The notes under the pieces: generated by a model
The model's database searches: none
Told to the model about the DNA's origin: nothing
The model's input: the letters and a program-made list of their open reading frames with translations, nothing else
Source: CAYRWR01 sp964537555
GTDB lineage: Bacteria; Spirochaetota; Brevinematia; Brevinematales; CAYRWR01
DNA length: 64,000 nucleotides
Assembly (NCBI GenBank): GCA_964537555.1
Contig: CAZIAD010000003.1
Coordinates: forward strand, 106,977 to 170,976
Reading direction: 5' to 3'
Part shown: piece after piece, positions 44,478 to 52,270 of the stretch
Position numbering within the stretch: position 1 is the first letter of the stretch
Layout of the letters: every line of letters begins with the position of its first letter
Program-made: the position numbers and the translations under genes

Positions 44478-44741
44478 ATGGATCGTATTTTAATCCTGCC
44501 CTATACTATGCTGGCCATATCCTGGATTGCATTCATTATCTTCTGGATACTCTGCCTGATCGATGCCTGGCAGGCCAGGAACACCCCCTGGGCTGCAGGG
44601 ATGTTCTTTATTCCCCTGGTATCCCTTCTGTATGCCAGGCATTTCAGGGATAGCGACAGCAGAGAAAGGGCATTTAACTTCTTCTATTCCGGCCTCATCA
44701 TCCTGATGGGGGCCTTGATACTATTGAACTTTGAAATCTGA
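44478..44741 (+). CDS. small three-helix membrane protein, unknown function
   Basis: 87 residues from the ATG at 44478, which follows GAGGAG at 7 bp; the ATG at 44406 lies upstream of the promoter and is not used. Three hydrophobic segments are visible: LPYTMLAISWIAFIIFWILC, PWAAGMFFIPLVSLLYA and FFYSGLIILMGALILL, with a charged loop RHFRDSDSRERAF between the second and third. No family was recognised. Its 3' end overlaps the convergent PchB-like gene by 21 bp. Confidence 0.6.
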   Translation: MDRILILPYTMLAISWIAFIIFWILCLIDAWQARNTPWAAGMFFIPLVSLLYARHFRDSDSRERAFNFFYSGLIILMGALILLNFEI

Positions 44742-45035
44742 TCGGGGTTTACTCCACTCATCCAGTTCTGCCTTTACAAAATATTCTATCATCCTTTCAT
44801 AGAGCTCACCCACCAGTTCAGGGGATACCCCATAGTGGAGGGCCAGTTCTTTTTTGGACTGGATGACCTTTTTCACACGGTCAGGGTCTTTGTCAGCCTG
44901 AGTATCTGTTTTAAAAGGGGCCGCTGCTTTGACATACCGGGCACGGTCTGCGATAAGCCGTACTATCTGATCATCGATGGCATCTATGGCTTCCCTGATA
45001 TCCTGCATATCACGGCATTCTTCGGGTTTTCTCAT
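44721..45035 (-). CDS. PchB-like isochorismate lyase / AroQ-type chorismate mutase
   Basis: 104 residues, a one-domain all-helical AroQ-fold protein. The N-terminus MRKPEECRDMQDIREAIDAI closely follows Pseudomonas PchB (isochorismate-pyruvate lyase: MKTPEDC-DIREAID), and YVKAAAPFK carries the catalytic Lys of the lyase lid loop. Depending on substrate it would make prephenate from chorismate or salicylate from isochorismate. No isochorismate synthase or siderophore genes are adjacent, so the physiological reaction is open. Confidence 0.85.
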   Translation of the reverse strand: MRKPEECRDMQDIREAIDAIDDQIVRLIADRARYVKAAAPFKTDTQADKDPDRVKKVIQSKKELALHYGVSPELVGELYERMIEYFVKAELDEWSKPRSDFKVQ

Positions 45036-45107
45036 TAAAATCTCTCCACAATTAATATATCTTTATGTGCCAGGAGCAGAATCTTACGGCCTGAGAAACC
45101 TGGGATA

Positions 45108-45401
45108 TTAATCTACAAGCCATTGCCAGAAATCGAGGTAACCGCATACAGGACACCATTTGTAGTATTTGCCCCATTCATTTCCCCCCATACTTCCGCC
45201 TTCGGAGATGTCCTCTTCTCTAAAATTTTCATACCCGCATCGGGGGCAGGGGGGATAATTTTTCTTCCAGTTTTTCTGGCCGGCAGTCTTTTTAGAGGGA
45301 TACTGCTCTACTATTTTTTTCCTGATCTCAGGATCCTGACTGACCCATTGTGCCTCTAACTTCTGGACGATATTTTTGATCTTAGCAGCTGCATACTCCA
45401 T
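45108..45401 (-). CDS. small zinc-ribbon protein, unknown function
   Basis: 97 residues. Two CxxC knuckles, YPPCPRCGYENF and KWCPVCGYLDF, 26 residues apart form a treble-clef or zinc-ribbon pair; the N-terminal 50 residues are helical and basic. No named family was recognised. It lies between the PchB-like and GNAT genes on the same strand, without an obvious functional link. Confidence 0.65.
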   Translation of the reverse strand: MEYAAAKIKNIVQKLEAQWVSQDPEIRKKIVEQYPSKKTAGQKNWKKNYPPCPRCGYENFREEDISEGGSMGGNEWGKYYKWCPVCGYLDFWQWLVD

Positions 45402-45449
45402 GGCTCACCTCATAGATAATTTTTACCCGTACCCTTTTCATCTCTGTGA

Positions 45450-45887
45450 TCAAAACTTCTTTTTCATCAGTACGAAACTATCAGCAGTATAAAATCCATT
45501 CTTCTGATAAAACTTAGAAGCAGGGAGATTTCTTTCTGTTATGAGAGTGATAGCCTGTATGCCCTTACTCATCACATCCTGCTGTACATACTGCAAAAGC
45601 AGAGTCCCCAGGCCTTCACCCTGGCAATCCTGATCGACCAGCATCTCTTCAATATAGTATTCTTTTCGATTCCACCAGGTCTGGACACGCCCCAGACAGG
45701 CGGCTATGATGCCCCCGTCCCTTATACCCACATAAGCCCTGAATCCCGGTGCCAGACAGATCTCTATCAGTCTCTGGCTGGCAGAGTCCAGTGTCCACTG
45801 GTCATTCCAGGGTGGAGCATTAAACACTCTGATGAAGAAGTCCACTGTGGCGGTCAGGTCACTATCCTGATAGAGCCTGATATTCAT
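45450..45887 (-). CDS. GNAT-family N-acetyltransferase
   Basis: 145 residues. The acetyl-CoA pyrophosphate loop is DQDCQGEGLGTLLLQYVQ (the Q-x-x-G-x-G motif), preceded by the strand YYIEEMLVD and followed by NLPASKFYQKNGF near the C-terminus. It transfers an acetyl group to a small molecule, peptide or aminoglycoside-like acceptor that cannot be identified here. The start lies 3 bp after the stop of the HD-GYP gene, suggesting cotranscription. Confidence 0.9.
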   Translation of the reverse strand: MNIRLYQDSDLTATVDFFIRVFNAPPWNDQWTLDSASQRLIEICLAPGFRAYVGIRDGGIIAACLGRVQTWWNRKEYYIEEMLVDQDCQGEGLGTLLLQYVQQDVMSKGIQAITLITERNLPASKFYQKNGFYTADSFVLMKKKF

Positions 45888-45890
45888 AGT

Positions 45891-47771
45891 CTAGGCACTC
45901 TCATCCTCGCTATCCGAGTTATTTTCAAAAATGGCATTAAATATCTTTTCATTTTCCAGGAAGATCTTCAGGAGTTCAGGATCAAAATCATCCGGATTGA
46001 GCCGGTCATCTCCATGAGCTATGATCTCTACCGCCTGTTTATGGCTGAAGGCGGGCTTATAGGGCCGCTTACTGCGCAGGGCATCATAGACATCGGCCAG
46101 AGCCATCATTCGTCCTGAAACAGGTATGTCCGTACCGGATATACCCCGGGGGTATCCGCCCCCCGACCACTTCTCATGGTGAGACAAAGTGATCTCACGG
46201 GCCACCTTAAGGATAGCGGATTGAGCATCGTCAAAGATGCGGGCCCCGATCTCGGTATGGGTCTTCATCACATCCCATTCCTCTTTACTGAGGGGGCCCT
46301 GTTTAAACAGGATATGGTCAGGAATCCCTACCTTACCCACATCGTGCATGGGGGCAGCATAAAACATATTGGTGACTGCTTCTGGAGAAAACCCGGCTTT
46401 CTCCGCCAGCACTCTGACATAATGACTGACCCGGTGGATGTGGGTACCCGTCTCCGAATCCCTCATCTCAGCAATGATAGCCAGGCGGTTCATGGCTTCC
46501 AGATAAGCCTTGTCCACTTCGGCATAGGCTTCATCTATCTGCTTCAGGGTGGACAAAAGTTCGGCCTTACTGGCCTCCACCTCTTTATGGAGGCGAACAA
46601 AATTATCCGAGAGCACCAGGGCTATACTGAAAATAAAAGCGGCAAAACCATAAGGGGCCAGCAGGCCTATACTGCTGATAAAGGGCAGTATGAGAATACT
46701 GCGCACGGCCAGTATATCTATGATAATGGAAACGCTAAACACGATAAAAGAATACACCATGACACGGGCGTCTTTTTCCTGCTTATATAATGAGATCAAG
46801 AGGGCAATAATACCCGTGGTTTCTATGAGCCAGACATACTGTAGTATTCGGGTATTAATAAAATTCCAGGTCTGAGGGGTGGAGCTGAACAGAATAGTCA
46901 GAAATCCTGCAGCATAGATAGCCGTCAGAGAATAGAGAAACCAGCGCAGCTTCCTGACCTTAAACAGACTGAAAATAAACCACAGGAACAGAGGAAATAC
47001 CACAGTGAGGCTGAGATACTCGATCTTTTTTAGCAGGAGGTGATCTATGCCCAGGTCTATCTTCAGCTGAGTCCTCAGGAAAAAGTAGAGGGTCAGTATT
47101 ATACATAAGATACCGAACTGCAGGTATTCTTTATTCTGTCTCTGGCGCAAAAACAGCAGTATGAAGTATAATCCTATGACCATGTAGGCTACTATAAAAC
47201 AGATGCGGCCCAGGTCTTCATAATAGATCTGTTTTTCCAGAACATGAAATGTATCCAGCACAAAGGGGCCGCTGATGAGGCCTCCCTCATCATCAAAGAT
47301 ACCTTTGACCCGTATGGCCAGGATATTGGTCCTGCCTGTCAGGATCAGCCTGGACGGTATCTCATAGATCCTGATGACATCATAGGAGATATGATTCAGG
47401 TCGTTAAAGGAGCCCATTCCTCCTATTTTAGTACCGTTAAAATAGGCTTCATCTGCATCTGATATTTTTCCCAGGTTTAGACCCAGAGTATAGGGAGGCA
47501 CACTGTCCGGGAAAACCATTGAAATCCTGTACCAGGCCACCCCTTCATATCGGGGAAAGACCTCTTTAGTCCAGGTAGAGGGAATAGTTATATCGGCCCA
47601 TTGACTATGGTCATAGTATATATTGGTGAATGCCATGTCATCTGCATTGGTGATCTTTACAGTCTGGTCATAAAAGGACTGTCTCTTGTAATCAGAGTGG
47701 AGTATCACACTAGCCTGGACAGAAGCAGTGATCAGAACCAGAAAACAGACAAATAGCAGAGATTTCTTCAT
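45891..47771 (-). CDS. membrane HD-GYP cyclic-di-GMP phosphodiesterase with extracytoplasmic jelly-roll sensor
   Basis: 626 residues. A signal peptide (MKKSLLFVCFLVLITASVQA) precedes a beta jelly-roll domain (about 40-175; DITIPSTWTKE, GVAWYRISMVFPD, AYFNGTKIGGMGSFND) like the galactose-binding-type sensor of 7TM-DISM proteins. Seven membrane helices follow (about 185-390), then a coiled coil and an HD-GYP domain (about 430-615): GTHIHRVSHYVRVLA, APMHDVGKVGIPDHIL and HHEKWSGGGYPRG with the GYP loop. It should hydrolyse c-di-GMP in the cytoplasm in response to an external ligand, possibly a carbohydrate. Confidence 0.92.
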   Translation of the reverse strand: MKKSLLFVCFLVLITASVQASVILHSDYKRQSFYDQTVKITNADDMAFTNIYYDHSQWADITIPSTWTKEVFPRYEGVAWYRISMVFPDSVPPYTLGLNLGKISDADEAYFNGTKIGGMGSFNDLNHISYDVIRIYEIPSRLILTGRTNILAIRVKGIFDDEGGLISGPFVLDTFHVLEKQIYYEDLGRICFIVAYMVIGLYFILLFLRQRQNKEYLQFGILCIILTLYFFLRTQLKIDLGIDHLLLKKIEYLSLTVVFPLFLWFIFSLFKVRKLRWFLYSLTAIYAAGFLTILFSSTPQTWNFINTRILQYVWLIETTGIIALLISLYKQEKDARVMVYSFIVFSVSIIIDILAVRSILILPFISSIGLLAPYGFAAFIFSIALVLSDNFVRLHKEVEASKAELLSTLKQIDEAYAEVDKAYLEAMNRLAIIAEMRDSETGTHIHRVSHYVRVLAEKAGFSPEAVTNMFYAAPMHDVGKVGIPDHILFKQGPLSKEEWDVMKTHTEIGARIFDDAQSAILKVAREITLSHHEKWSGGGYPRGISGTDIPVSGRMMALADVYDALRSKRPYKPAFSHKQAVEIIAHGDDRLNPDDFDPELLKIFLENEKIFNAIFENNSDSEDESA

Positions 47772-47896
47772 CTCAGTCCTTATTGACAGTTAATATAAGC
47801 ATGAACCTTGTTATACATCGGCCCGGGGGAGCCACTTCTTCTGTTTTCTCCCATTCAGAGCTGATTATTTTTCCGGTTCAAGCCTGACGATCACCA

Positions 47897-48367
47897 TCAC
47901 CCTTTTATGATTTTCCTAAACTCTGGCATAGCCCGCACAGAAAAGAGTACTGTCTGGCCTTTGGTCAGGCCGGAGTCAGGTAGTCCTATACTGACCCCCT
48001 CCTCAGTGATCTGAATAGCAGCGGGGTCCATAGTCCACTCCAGATAGGCTTTCAGTCCGGCCTTAGCCTCGGTGTTCTGGTGCCTGTTATTGTAGGTGAT
48101 CACATGCCTCAGGGAGTGAGACCGGCCCAGCATATTCTTCTGGGCAATGATGATACGATAATCCGTGACCCGGATCAGGCAGTTGAAGAATACAGCAGAG
48201 CGGGGGCTGCCTTTCTGCTCGACCCTGACTTTGGCTTCTTCAAACAGGACATTCTCTCCCGGTATCGGGCTTAGATTTTCCAGGGTGGCACTACCCGACA
48301 GGACAAATGCCAGTATCACAAATACACCGATTCCAATGCTCAACAGGATTTGTACAGACATTTTCAC
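47897..48367 (-). CDS. membrane-anchored protein with possible PH-like domain, unknown function
   Basis: 156 residues. One N-terminal membrane helix (ILLSIGIGVFVILAFVLSG) precedes a beta-rich soluble domain. The stretch PGENVLFEEAKVRVEQ, then FFNCLIRVTDYRIIIAQKN, recalls bacterial PH/GRAM-like domains (a gatekeeper Glu strand followed by a 'TdyRiii' strand), but the match is weak. No name is offered. It lies alone between the HD-GYP and O-methyltransferase genes, all on the same strand. Confidence 0.55.
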   Translation of the reverse strand: MKMSVQILLSIGIGVFVILAFVLSGSATLENLSPIPGENVLFEEAKVRVEQKGSPRSAVFFNCLIRVTDYRIIIAQKNMLGRSHSLRHVITYNNRHQNTEAKAGLKAYLEWTMDPAAIQITEEGVSIGLPDSGLTKGQTVLFSVRAMPEFRKIIKG

Positions 48368-48452
48368 TCTCCTTCAGGTCATTAAGGCATTATACTACAG
48401 GGCTGCTAAAAATTCTAGCTTTGTTTTATTTGGTGCAGGCCCTCATGTCCCG

Positions 48453-49043
48453 TCATTTCCTGCGGCACAAGAGCTCACCCTTACCCTGGGTCACGATCAT
48501 GGAGTCGAATCGGGGGTCTCTTAGGGCCTGGTCCAGCATGGGCTGCAGGGTCTCCCGGTGATTGATGGCATTGTCAGCTACCAGTATCCCGCCCGGCACC
48601 ATCTTAGGGGCGATAATATCCCAACAGGGTAGATACATCTCTTTTTCACAGTCCAGAAAGCAGAATGCGATGTGGTCCAGTTTTTTCAGATTAAGCAGGG
48701 CATCCCCCTCTATCAGTTCCACCACATCACTGATACCGGCCTGGCTAAAAGTCTCGCGGGCCAGTTTGATCTTGGCCTCCAGGAGCTCGTGGGTCTTAAT
48801 CTTCACTCCCTTGTGCCGGGCGGCCAGGGACAGCCACAGGGTAGAGTAGCCCGCACTGGTCCCTACTTCGATGTACTCTCCCTCCGGAGCAGACAGGGCC
48901 ATCAGGGCTATGAACTTGCCCGTCTCTGGGGGGACCTGCCGCAGCCTCTCCATCCTGTCGGTACCATTATCCCGGTCCCGGGCATCGGCTGCTTCCAGCC
49001 AGTCCATACGTTCTTTCATAGCGGGGCTTATTTCTGTAAACAT
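48453..49043 (-). CDS. class I SAM-dependent O-methyltransferase
   Basis: 196 residues, the usual size of the COMT-like family. Motif I is YIEVGTSAGYSTLWLSLA (SAM-binding Gly loop), the acidic loop is VKIKTHELLEAK, and HIAFCFLDCEKEMYLP occupies the metal-binding Asp block. It methylates a catechol-type or similar hydroxyl. Its ribosome-binding site (GGAGG) lies inside the left copy of the 28-bp repeat that encodes the last residues of a nif3 gene, indicating that it once directly followed nif3 in an operon. Confidence 0.85.
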   Translation of the reverse strand: MFTEISPAMKERMDWLEAADARDRDNGTDRMERLRQVPPETGKFIALMALSAPEGEYIEVGTSAGYSTLWLSLAARHKGVKIKTHELLEAKIKLARETFSQAGISDVVELIEGDALLNLKKLDHIAFCFLDCEKEMYLPCWDIIAPKMVPGGILVADNAINHRETLQPMLDQALRDPRFDSMIVTQGKGELLCRRK

Positions 49044-49046
49044 ATC

Positions 49047-49074
49047 ACCTATCCTCCATTACCGGTATGTCCGG
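49047..49074. repeat. left 28-bp direct repeat (nif3 3' end remnant)
   Basis: The sequence begins ACCTATCCTCCATTACCGG and matches 51407-51434 at 27 of 28 positions. Read on the minus strand it encodes IPDIPVMEDR and ends in a TGA stop just before the O-methyltransferase start. The extra differences from the intact gene nearby are synonymous, so it is a displaced gene end rather than chance. Confidence 0.85.
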
Positions 49075-49110
49075 AATTCTATTCACATATATTTCTTTCT
49101 TCGATGAGAT

Positions 49111-50019
49111 TTATTCTTCTCCTTCGTTTTTAGCATTATCAGTGAGCATTGCTAAAAATCTTCTGCCTGCACTGGATAATTGTATTCCCTTGAGACTGGC
49201 TACCCCTATAGATTGAGCAGGAAGAGACTCCCGGAGCCTGATCTCAAACAGCTGCCCCTCTTCTATAGCTCTTAGTACAGACTGTTTATGAACAAAGGAG
49301 ATACCCAGACCAATACGGGTGAAGTCAGCCAGCAGGTCATTACTACCCAGCTCTATCTCCGGCTCCAGGTTCAGACCTTGTGATTGGAAATATTTATCCA
49401 GAAATGTCCGCGTGCTGCTTCCTTTTTCTAAGAGAATCAGGGGGTATTGAATCAACTCTTTTAAGCTAACTGCATGTAGAAACTCATCCCGGTATTTCTC
49501 ACCACATACAAAACAATTTTCGATCTGATCTGCCTTTACCACATTGAGTTGATTATTCAGGGGTATTGGCAGATGGACAACACCCAGGTCGATCTGACCC
49601 TGTTTTAACAGTTCTATAGTCTCAGGTGTTGTGCGATTGGTCACCTTGATACGGATACCGGGATAACGATGATGATACTCTTCTAAAAATGGAAGGAGAA
49701 AGTAAGTACATAAGGTATCTGAAGCACCTACATTAATCTGACCGGTTTCCAGATCCTGCATTTCCTGGTATCGAGACTCACCCTGCCGGATCAGGTTATG
49801 GGCTTTTTCAATATACTGAAACAATACCTGACCCTCAGTGGTCAACTCCATGCCCCTGGAAGTACGCAGAAACAATCTCCCCCCCAGAACAGCTTCTAAT
49901 TGCTTAATGGATTGACTCACAGCAGGCTGCGTGATAAATAAATGCCGGGCCGCAATAGATATCTGTCCGGAATGAGCCACTTCATAGAAGACACGGTACC
50001 ACTCATAATTAATATGCAT
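49111..50019 (-). CDS. LysR-family transcriptional regulator
   Basis: 302 residues from the ATG at 50019 (GAGGAAG ribosome-binding site); the N-terminus MHINYEWYRVFYEVAHSG fits LysR better than the 12-residue-longer form. The winged helix is QISIAARHLFITQPAVSQSI, followed by the linker helix and a periplasmic-binding-like effector domain. It is divergent from the adenylosuccinate synthetase gene with a 103-bp gap holding a LysR-type dyad, so it likely regulates that gene and itself. Codon use is A+T-rich compared with flanking genes. Confidence 0.93.
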   Translation of the reverse strand: MHINYEWYRVFYEVAHSGQISIAARHLFITQPAVSQSIKQLEAVLGGRLFLRTSRGMELTTEGQVLFQYIEKAHNLIRQGESRYQEMQDLETGQINVGASDTLCTYFLLPFLEEYHHRYPGIRIKVTNRTTPETIELLKQGQIDLGVVHLPIPLNNQLNVVKADQIENCFVCGEKYRDEFLHAVSLKELIQYPLILLEKGSSTRTFLDKYFQSQGLNLEPEIELGSNDLLADFTRIGLGISFVHKQSVLRAIEEGQLFEIRLRESLPAQSIGVASLKGIQLSSAGRRFLAMLTDNAKNEGEE

Positions 50020-50049
50020 ATAACTTCCTCTTATACCTAATATAATTAT

Positions 50050-50072
50050 TATCAATTATACTTATATTGATA
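50050..50072. promoter_or_regulatory. LysR-type operator dyad between lysR and purA
   Basis: The inverted repeat TATCAAT (50050-50056) and ATTGATA (50066-50072) is separated by 9 bp, the geometry of LysR-type recognition sites, in the middle of the divergent intergenic region. Confidence 0.55.
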
Positions 50073-50122
50073 CATATCGTATACTCTTAATGTAAAAAAA
50101 ACAAGAAAAAAAAGGAGGAATC

Positions 50123-51394
50123 ATGAGTGTAAAAGCCGTAGTGGGGGGAAACTGGGGTGATGAAGGCAAAGGAAAGATTACAGATCTGCTGGCTGCAGAT
50201 GCAGATCTTATTGTCCGTTTCCAGGGAGGCAATAATGCCGGGCACACCATTGTTAATCAATATGGTAAGTTTAAGCTCCATCTATTACCATCTGGAGTAT
50301 TTTATTCAGAGAAATTGAATATATTATCCACGTCTGTAGCCCTAAACATCGAAGTATTTCTACAGGAATATAATGACCTGATCAGTCAGGGCGTACCGGC
50401 TCCGAAAATTCTCATCTCGGACCGGGCTCAAATACTTTTACCCCACCATATCTTACTGGACGAATATGAAGAGGAAAGACTGGGAGATGAAAAATTCGGA
50501 AGTACTCTCTCAGGTATAGCTCCTTTTTATTCGGATAAATACAGTAAGATTGGTATCCAGGTCTCAGATATCTTTGATGACGACCGGCTGCTAACAAAAA
50601 TTAATAAAAACATTGAAAAGAAAAATATTCTACTGGATCAGTTCTATCATAAACCAACATTGAATGAAGACAAGATTTTTAATCATCTCTGTTCTTTACG
50701 AAAAAACATCAAGCCATATCTGGCTAATACCAGCCTGCTTATCAATCAGGCCATCAGAGATGGCCGATCAATTTTACTGGAAGGACAACTAGGTGCGCTG
50801 AGAGATCCTGATCATGGAATCTACCCCATGACCACCTCCTCTTCACCCTTATCCAGCTTTGCAGCTACCAGTATCGGGATAGCCTCCCGTGAGATTCATG
50901 AGGTCATTACCGTAGTCAAAGCATACTCTAGCTGTGTAGGAGCCGGCCCTTTTGTTACAGAGATATTTGGAACTGAGGCTGAACAATTAAGGATTACTGG
51001 AAATGAATTCGGAGCGAAAACAGGACGGCCTCGGCGAGTGGGATACTTTGATGCAGTGGCCAGCCGATATGGCTGTATGCTTCAGGGGACCACAGCTGTA
51101 GCATTATCATTAATGGATGTACTGGGATATATGACTGAAATTCCCTTGTGTATTGCCTATGATATTGATAATGGTATCACTGAAGAATTTGCCAGTACTG
51201 ATAGCTTATATAGGGCCAAACCCGTTTTGAAATATTTGAAAGGGTGGAATTGTGATATATCAAAAATTCGAAATTATTTCGAATTGCCACAGGAGACAAA
51301 GGATTATATTGAATTCATTGAAAATGCATTAAAACTCCCAGTGAAATACATCTCAGTAGGACCAGAGAGAGAAGATATTATCTATAAAATTTAA
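50123..51394 (+). CDS. purA: adenylosuccinate synthetase (divergent)
   Basis: 423 residues. It converts IMP, aspartate and GTP to adenylosuccinate in AMP synthesis. The N-terminal GTP/IMP motif GGNWGDEGKGK has the catalytic Asp13, and GGNNAGHT has His41, as in E. coli PurA, so it is not the phage PurZ type that lacks this Asp. Later blocks are altered: LEGQLGALRDPDHGIYPMTTSS (usual EGAQG-lLDiDhGTYPfVTSSN), while GNEFGAKTGRPRRVGYFDAV is conventional. The gene lies in an A+T-rich inserted cassette under LysR control, so it may be a second, regulated copy. GGAGG precedes the ATG. Confidence 0.92.
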   Translation: MSVKAVVGGNWGDEGKGKITDLLAADADLIVRFQGGNNAGHTIVNQYGKFKLHLLPSGVFYSEKLNILSTSVALNIEVFLQEYNDLISQGVPAPKILISDRAQILLPHHILLDEYEEERLGDEKFGSTLSGIAPFYSDKYSKIGIQVSDIFDDDRLLTKINKNIEKKNILLDQFYHKPTLNEDKIFNHLCSLRKNIKPYLANTSLLINQAIRDGRSILLEGQLGALRDPDHGIYPMTTSSSPLSSFAATSIGIASREIHEVITVVKAYSSCVGAGPFVTEIFGTEAEQLRITGNEFGAKTGRPRRVGYFDAVASRYGCMLQGTTAVALSLMDVLGYMTEIPLCIAYDIDNGITEEFASTDSLYRAKPVLKYLKGWNCDISKIRNYFELPQETKDYIEFIENALKLPVKYISVGPEREDIIYKI

Positions 51395-51404
51395 TGGGGA
51401 GCCT

Positions 51405-52256
51405 CTACCTATCCTCCATTACCGGGATGTCCGGGATGAACCGGGCCGGCAGGCCCAGCTTTTTAAAATAATCTACCATAGCCTGGCAGGCAAACTTTTC
51501 GGTAGAATAGTGGGTACCGCCCAGGATGCTAATACCCTGCTGCCGGGCATATTCATGAGCTGTCTCAGAGTGTTGAGTACGGGCGCTGATACCCGTGATA
51601 AAGACATTGACCCCCGCCTCTGCGATCTCCCGCAGGACATCTTTATCATTACCACCACCGGCCACCACTGCCACCCGGCCGTCCCTGATATCAGGTGACC
51701 CATAATCATAGAGCACAGCCTCGTGGCCCAGGGCCTGTTCAAACTTAGCTTTTAATTCACTGACAGCGCTGCACTGGGTACTGGTGAATACCCCTGCCAT
51801 CCCTCCAAAATAAGGCGCAAAAGCGGACTCGATCTGCAAGCCCAGTGCCCGGGCTAATGTACAGGAGGTAGAATAGTCACTGTAATTATCCAGGGGGACG
51901 TGGAGATTGTAGATTGAGAGTTGCCGGTCCCGGAACTGGCCCAGCTGATCCCGGTCCATCTGATAAAAGACCTGGGGGGACCTGCGAATATCCCAGATAG
52001 AGGGATGGTGCACAAATAATAGTGCATCCTCAACTCCTTCCTCCAGAACAGTCTGCATGACCGGAAAAGAAGGAAACACGGCTGTGTAGACCTGCTTTAT
52101 CTCCCTGCTAAAATCACAGACCAGGCCCATGGACCGCTGTTTGAAATTATCACACAGGAAATCTTCCACCTCGTCCATATACTGGGCCCACTGGTCCGTC
52201 ATAGCCGGGGTGATAAAATCTGTTTCCAGTTGCTGATACAGAGTGCTAGCTTTCAT
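51405..52256 (-). CDS. NIF3-like dinuclear metal-centre protein
   Basis: 283 residues. Family landmarks of the NIF3/DUF34 fold are present: LLFVHHPSIWD (first metal His pair), IYNLHVPLDNYSDYS (His and Asp ligands), and the C-terminal GGTHYSTEKFACQAMVDYF (His and Glu ligands). The biochemical activity of the family is unsettled. The last ten residues, IPDIPVMEDR, are encoded in the right-hand copy of the 28-bp repeat. It lies 14 bp downstream of the HAD hydrolase gene. Confidence 0.92.
   Translation of the reverse strand: MKASTLYQQLETDFITPAMTDQWAQYMDEVEDFLCDNFKQRSMGLVCDFSREIKQVYTAVFPSFPVMQTVLEEGVEDALLFVHHPSIWDIRRSPQVFYQMDRDQLGQFRDRQLSIYNLHVPLDNYSDYSTSCTLARALGLQIESAFAPYFGGMAGVFTSTQCSAVSELKAKFEQALGHEAVLYDYGSPDIRDGRVAVVAGGGNDKDVLREIAEAGVNVFITGISARTQHSETAHEYARQQGISILGGTHYSTEKFACQAMVDYFKKLGLPARFIPDIPVMEDR
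51407..51434. repeat. right 28-bp direct repeat (3' end of the intact nif3-like gene)
   Basis: It matches 49047-49074 at 27 of 28 positions. Here it is the natural 3' end of the intact gene, with a TAG stop instead of the TGA in the left copy. The purA stop lies only 12 bp to its left. Confidence 0.85.
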
Positions 52257-52270
52257 TCTTGTTACTCCTG

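Larger units (their letters stand above)
49047..51434. mobile_element. LysR-PurA cassette inserted at the 3' end of nif3
   Basis: Two genes (LysR regulator and adenylosuccinate synthetase) with clearly higher A+T than their surroundings are bounded by 28-bp direct repeats of the nif3-like 3' end. Deleting the region between the repeats would restore nif3 directly joined to the O-methyltransferase gene with its ribosome-binding site. No integrase or transposase is present, so the mechanism is unknown; site-specific insertion at a conserved gene end or recombination of an incoming allele are both possible. Confidence 0.65.

Noticed and set aside
50123..51394. Possibility that the inserted purA is a phage PurZ (aminoadenine pathway) gene.
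   Set aside because: PurZ lacks the catalytic Asp of the GDEGKG motif; here GGNWGDEGKGK retains Asp13, and no dATP-depleting or PurZ-partner genes are nearby.
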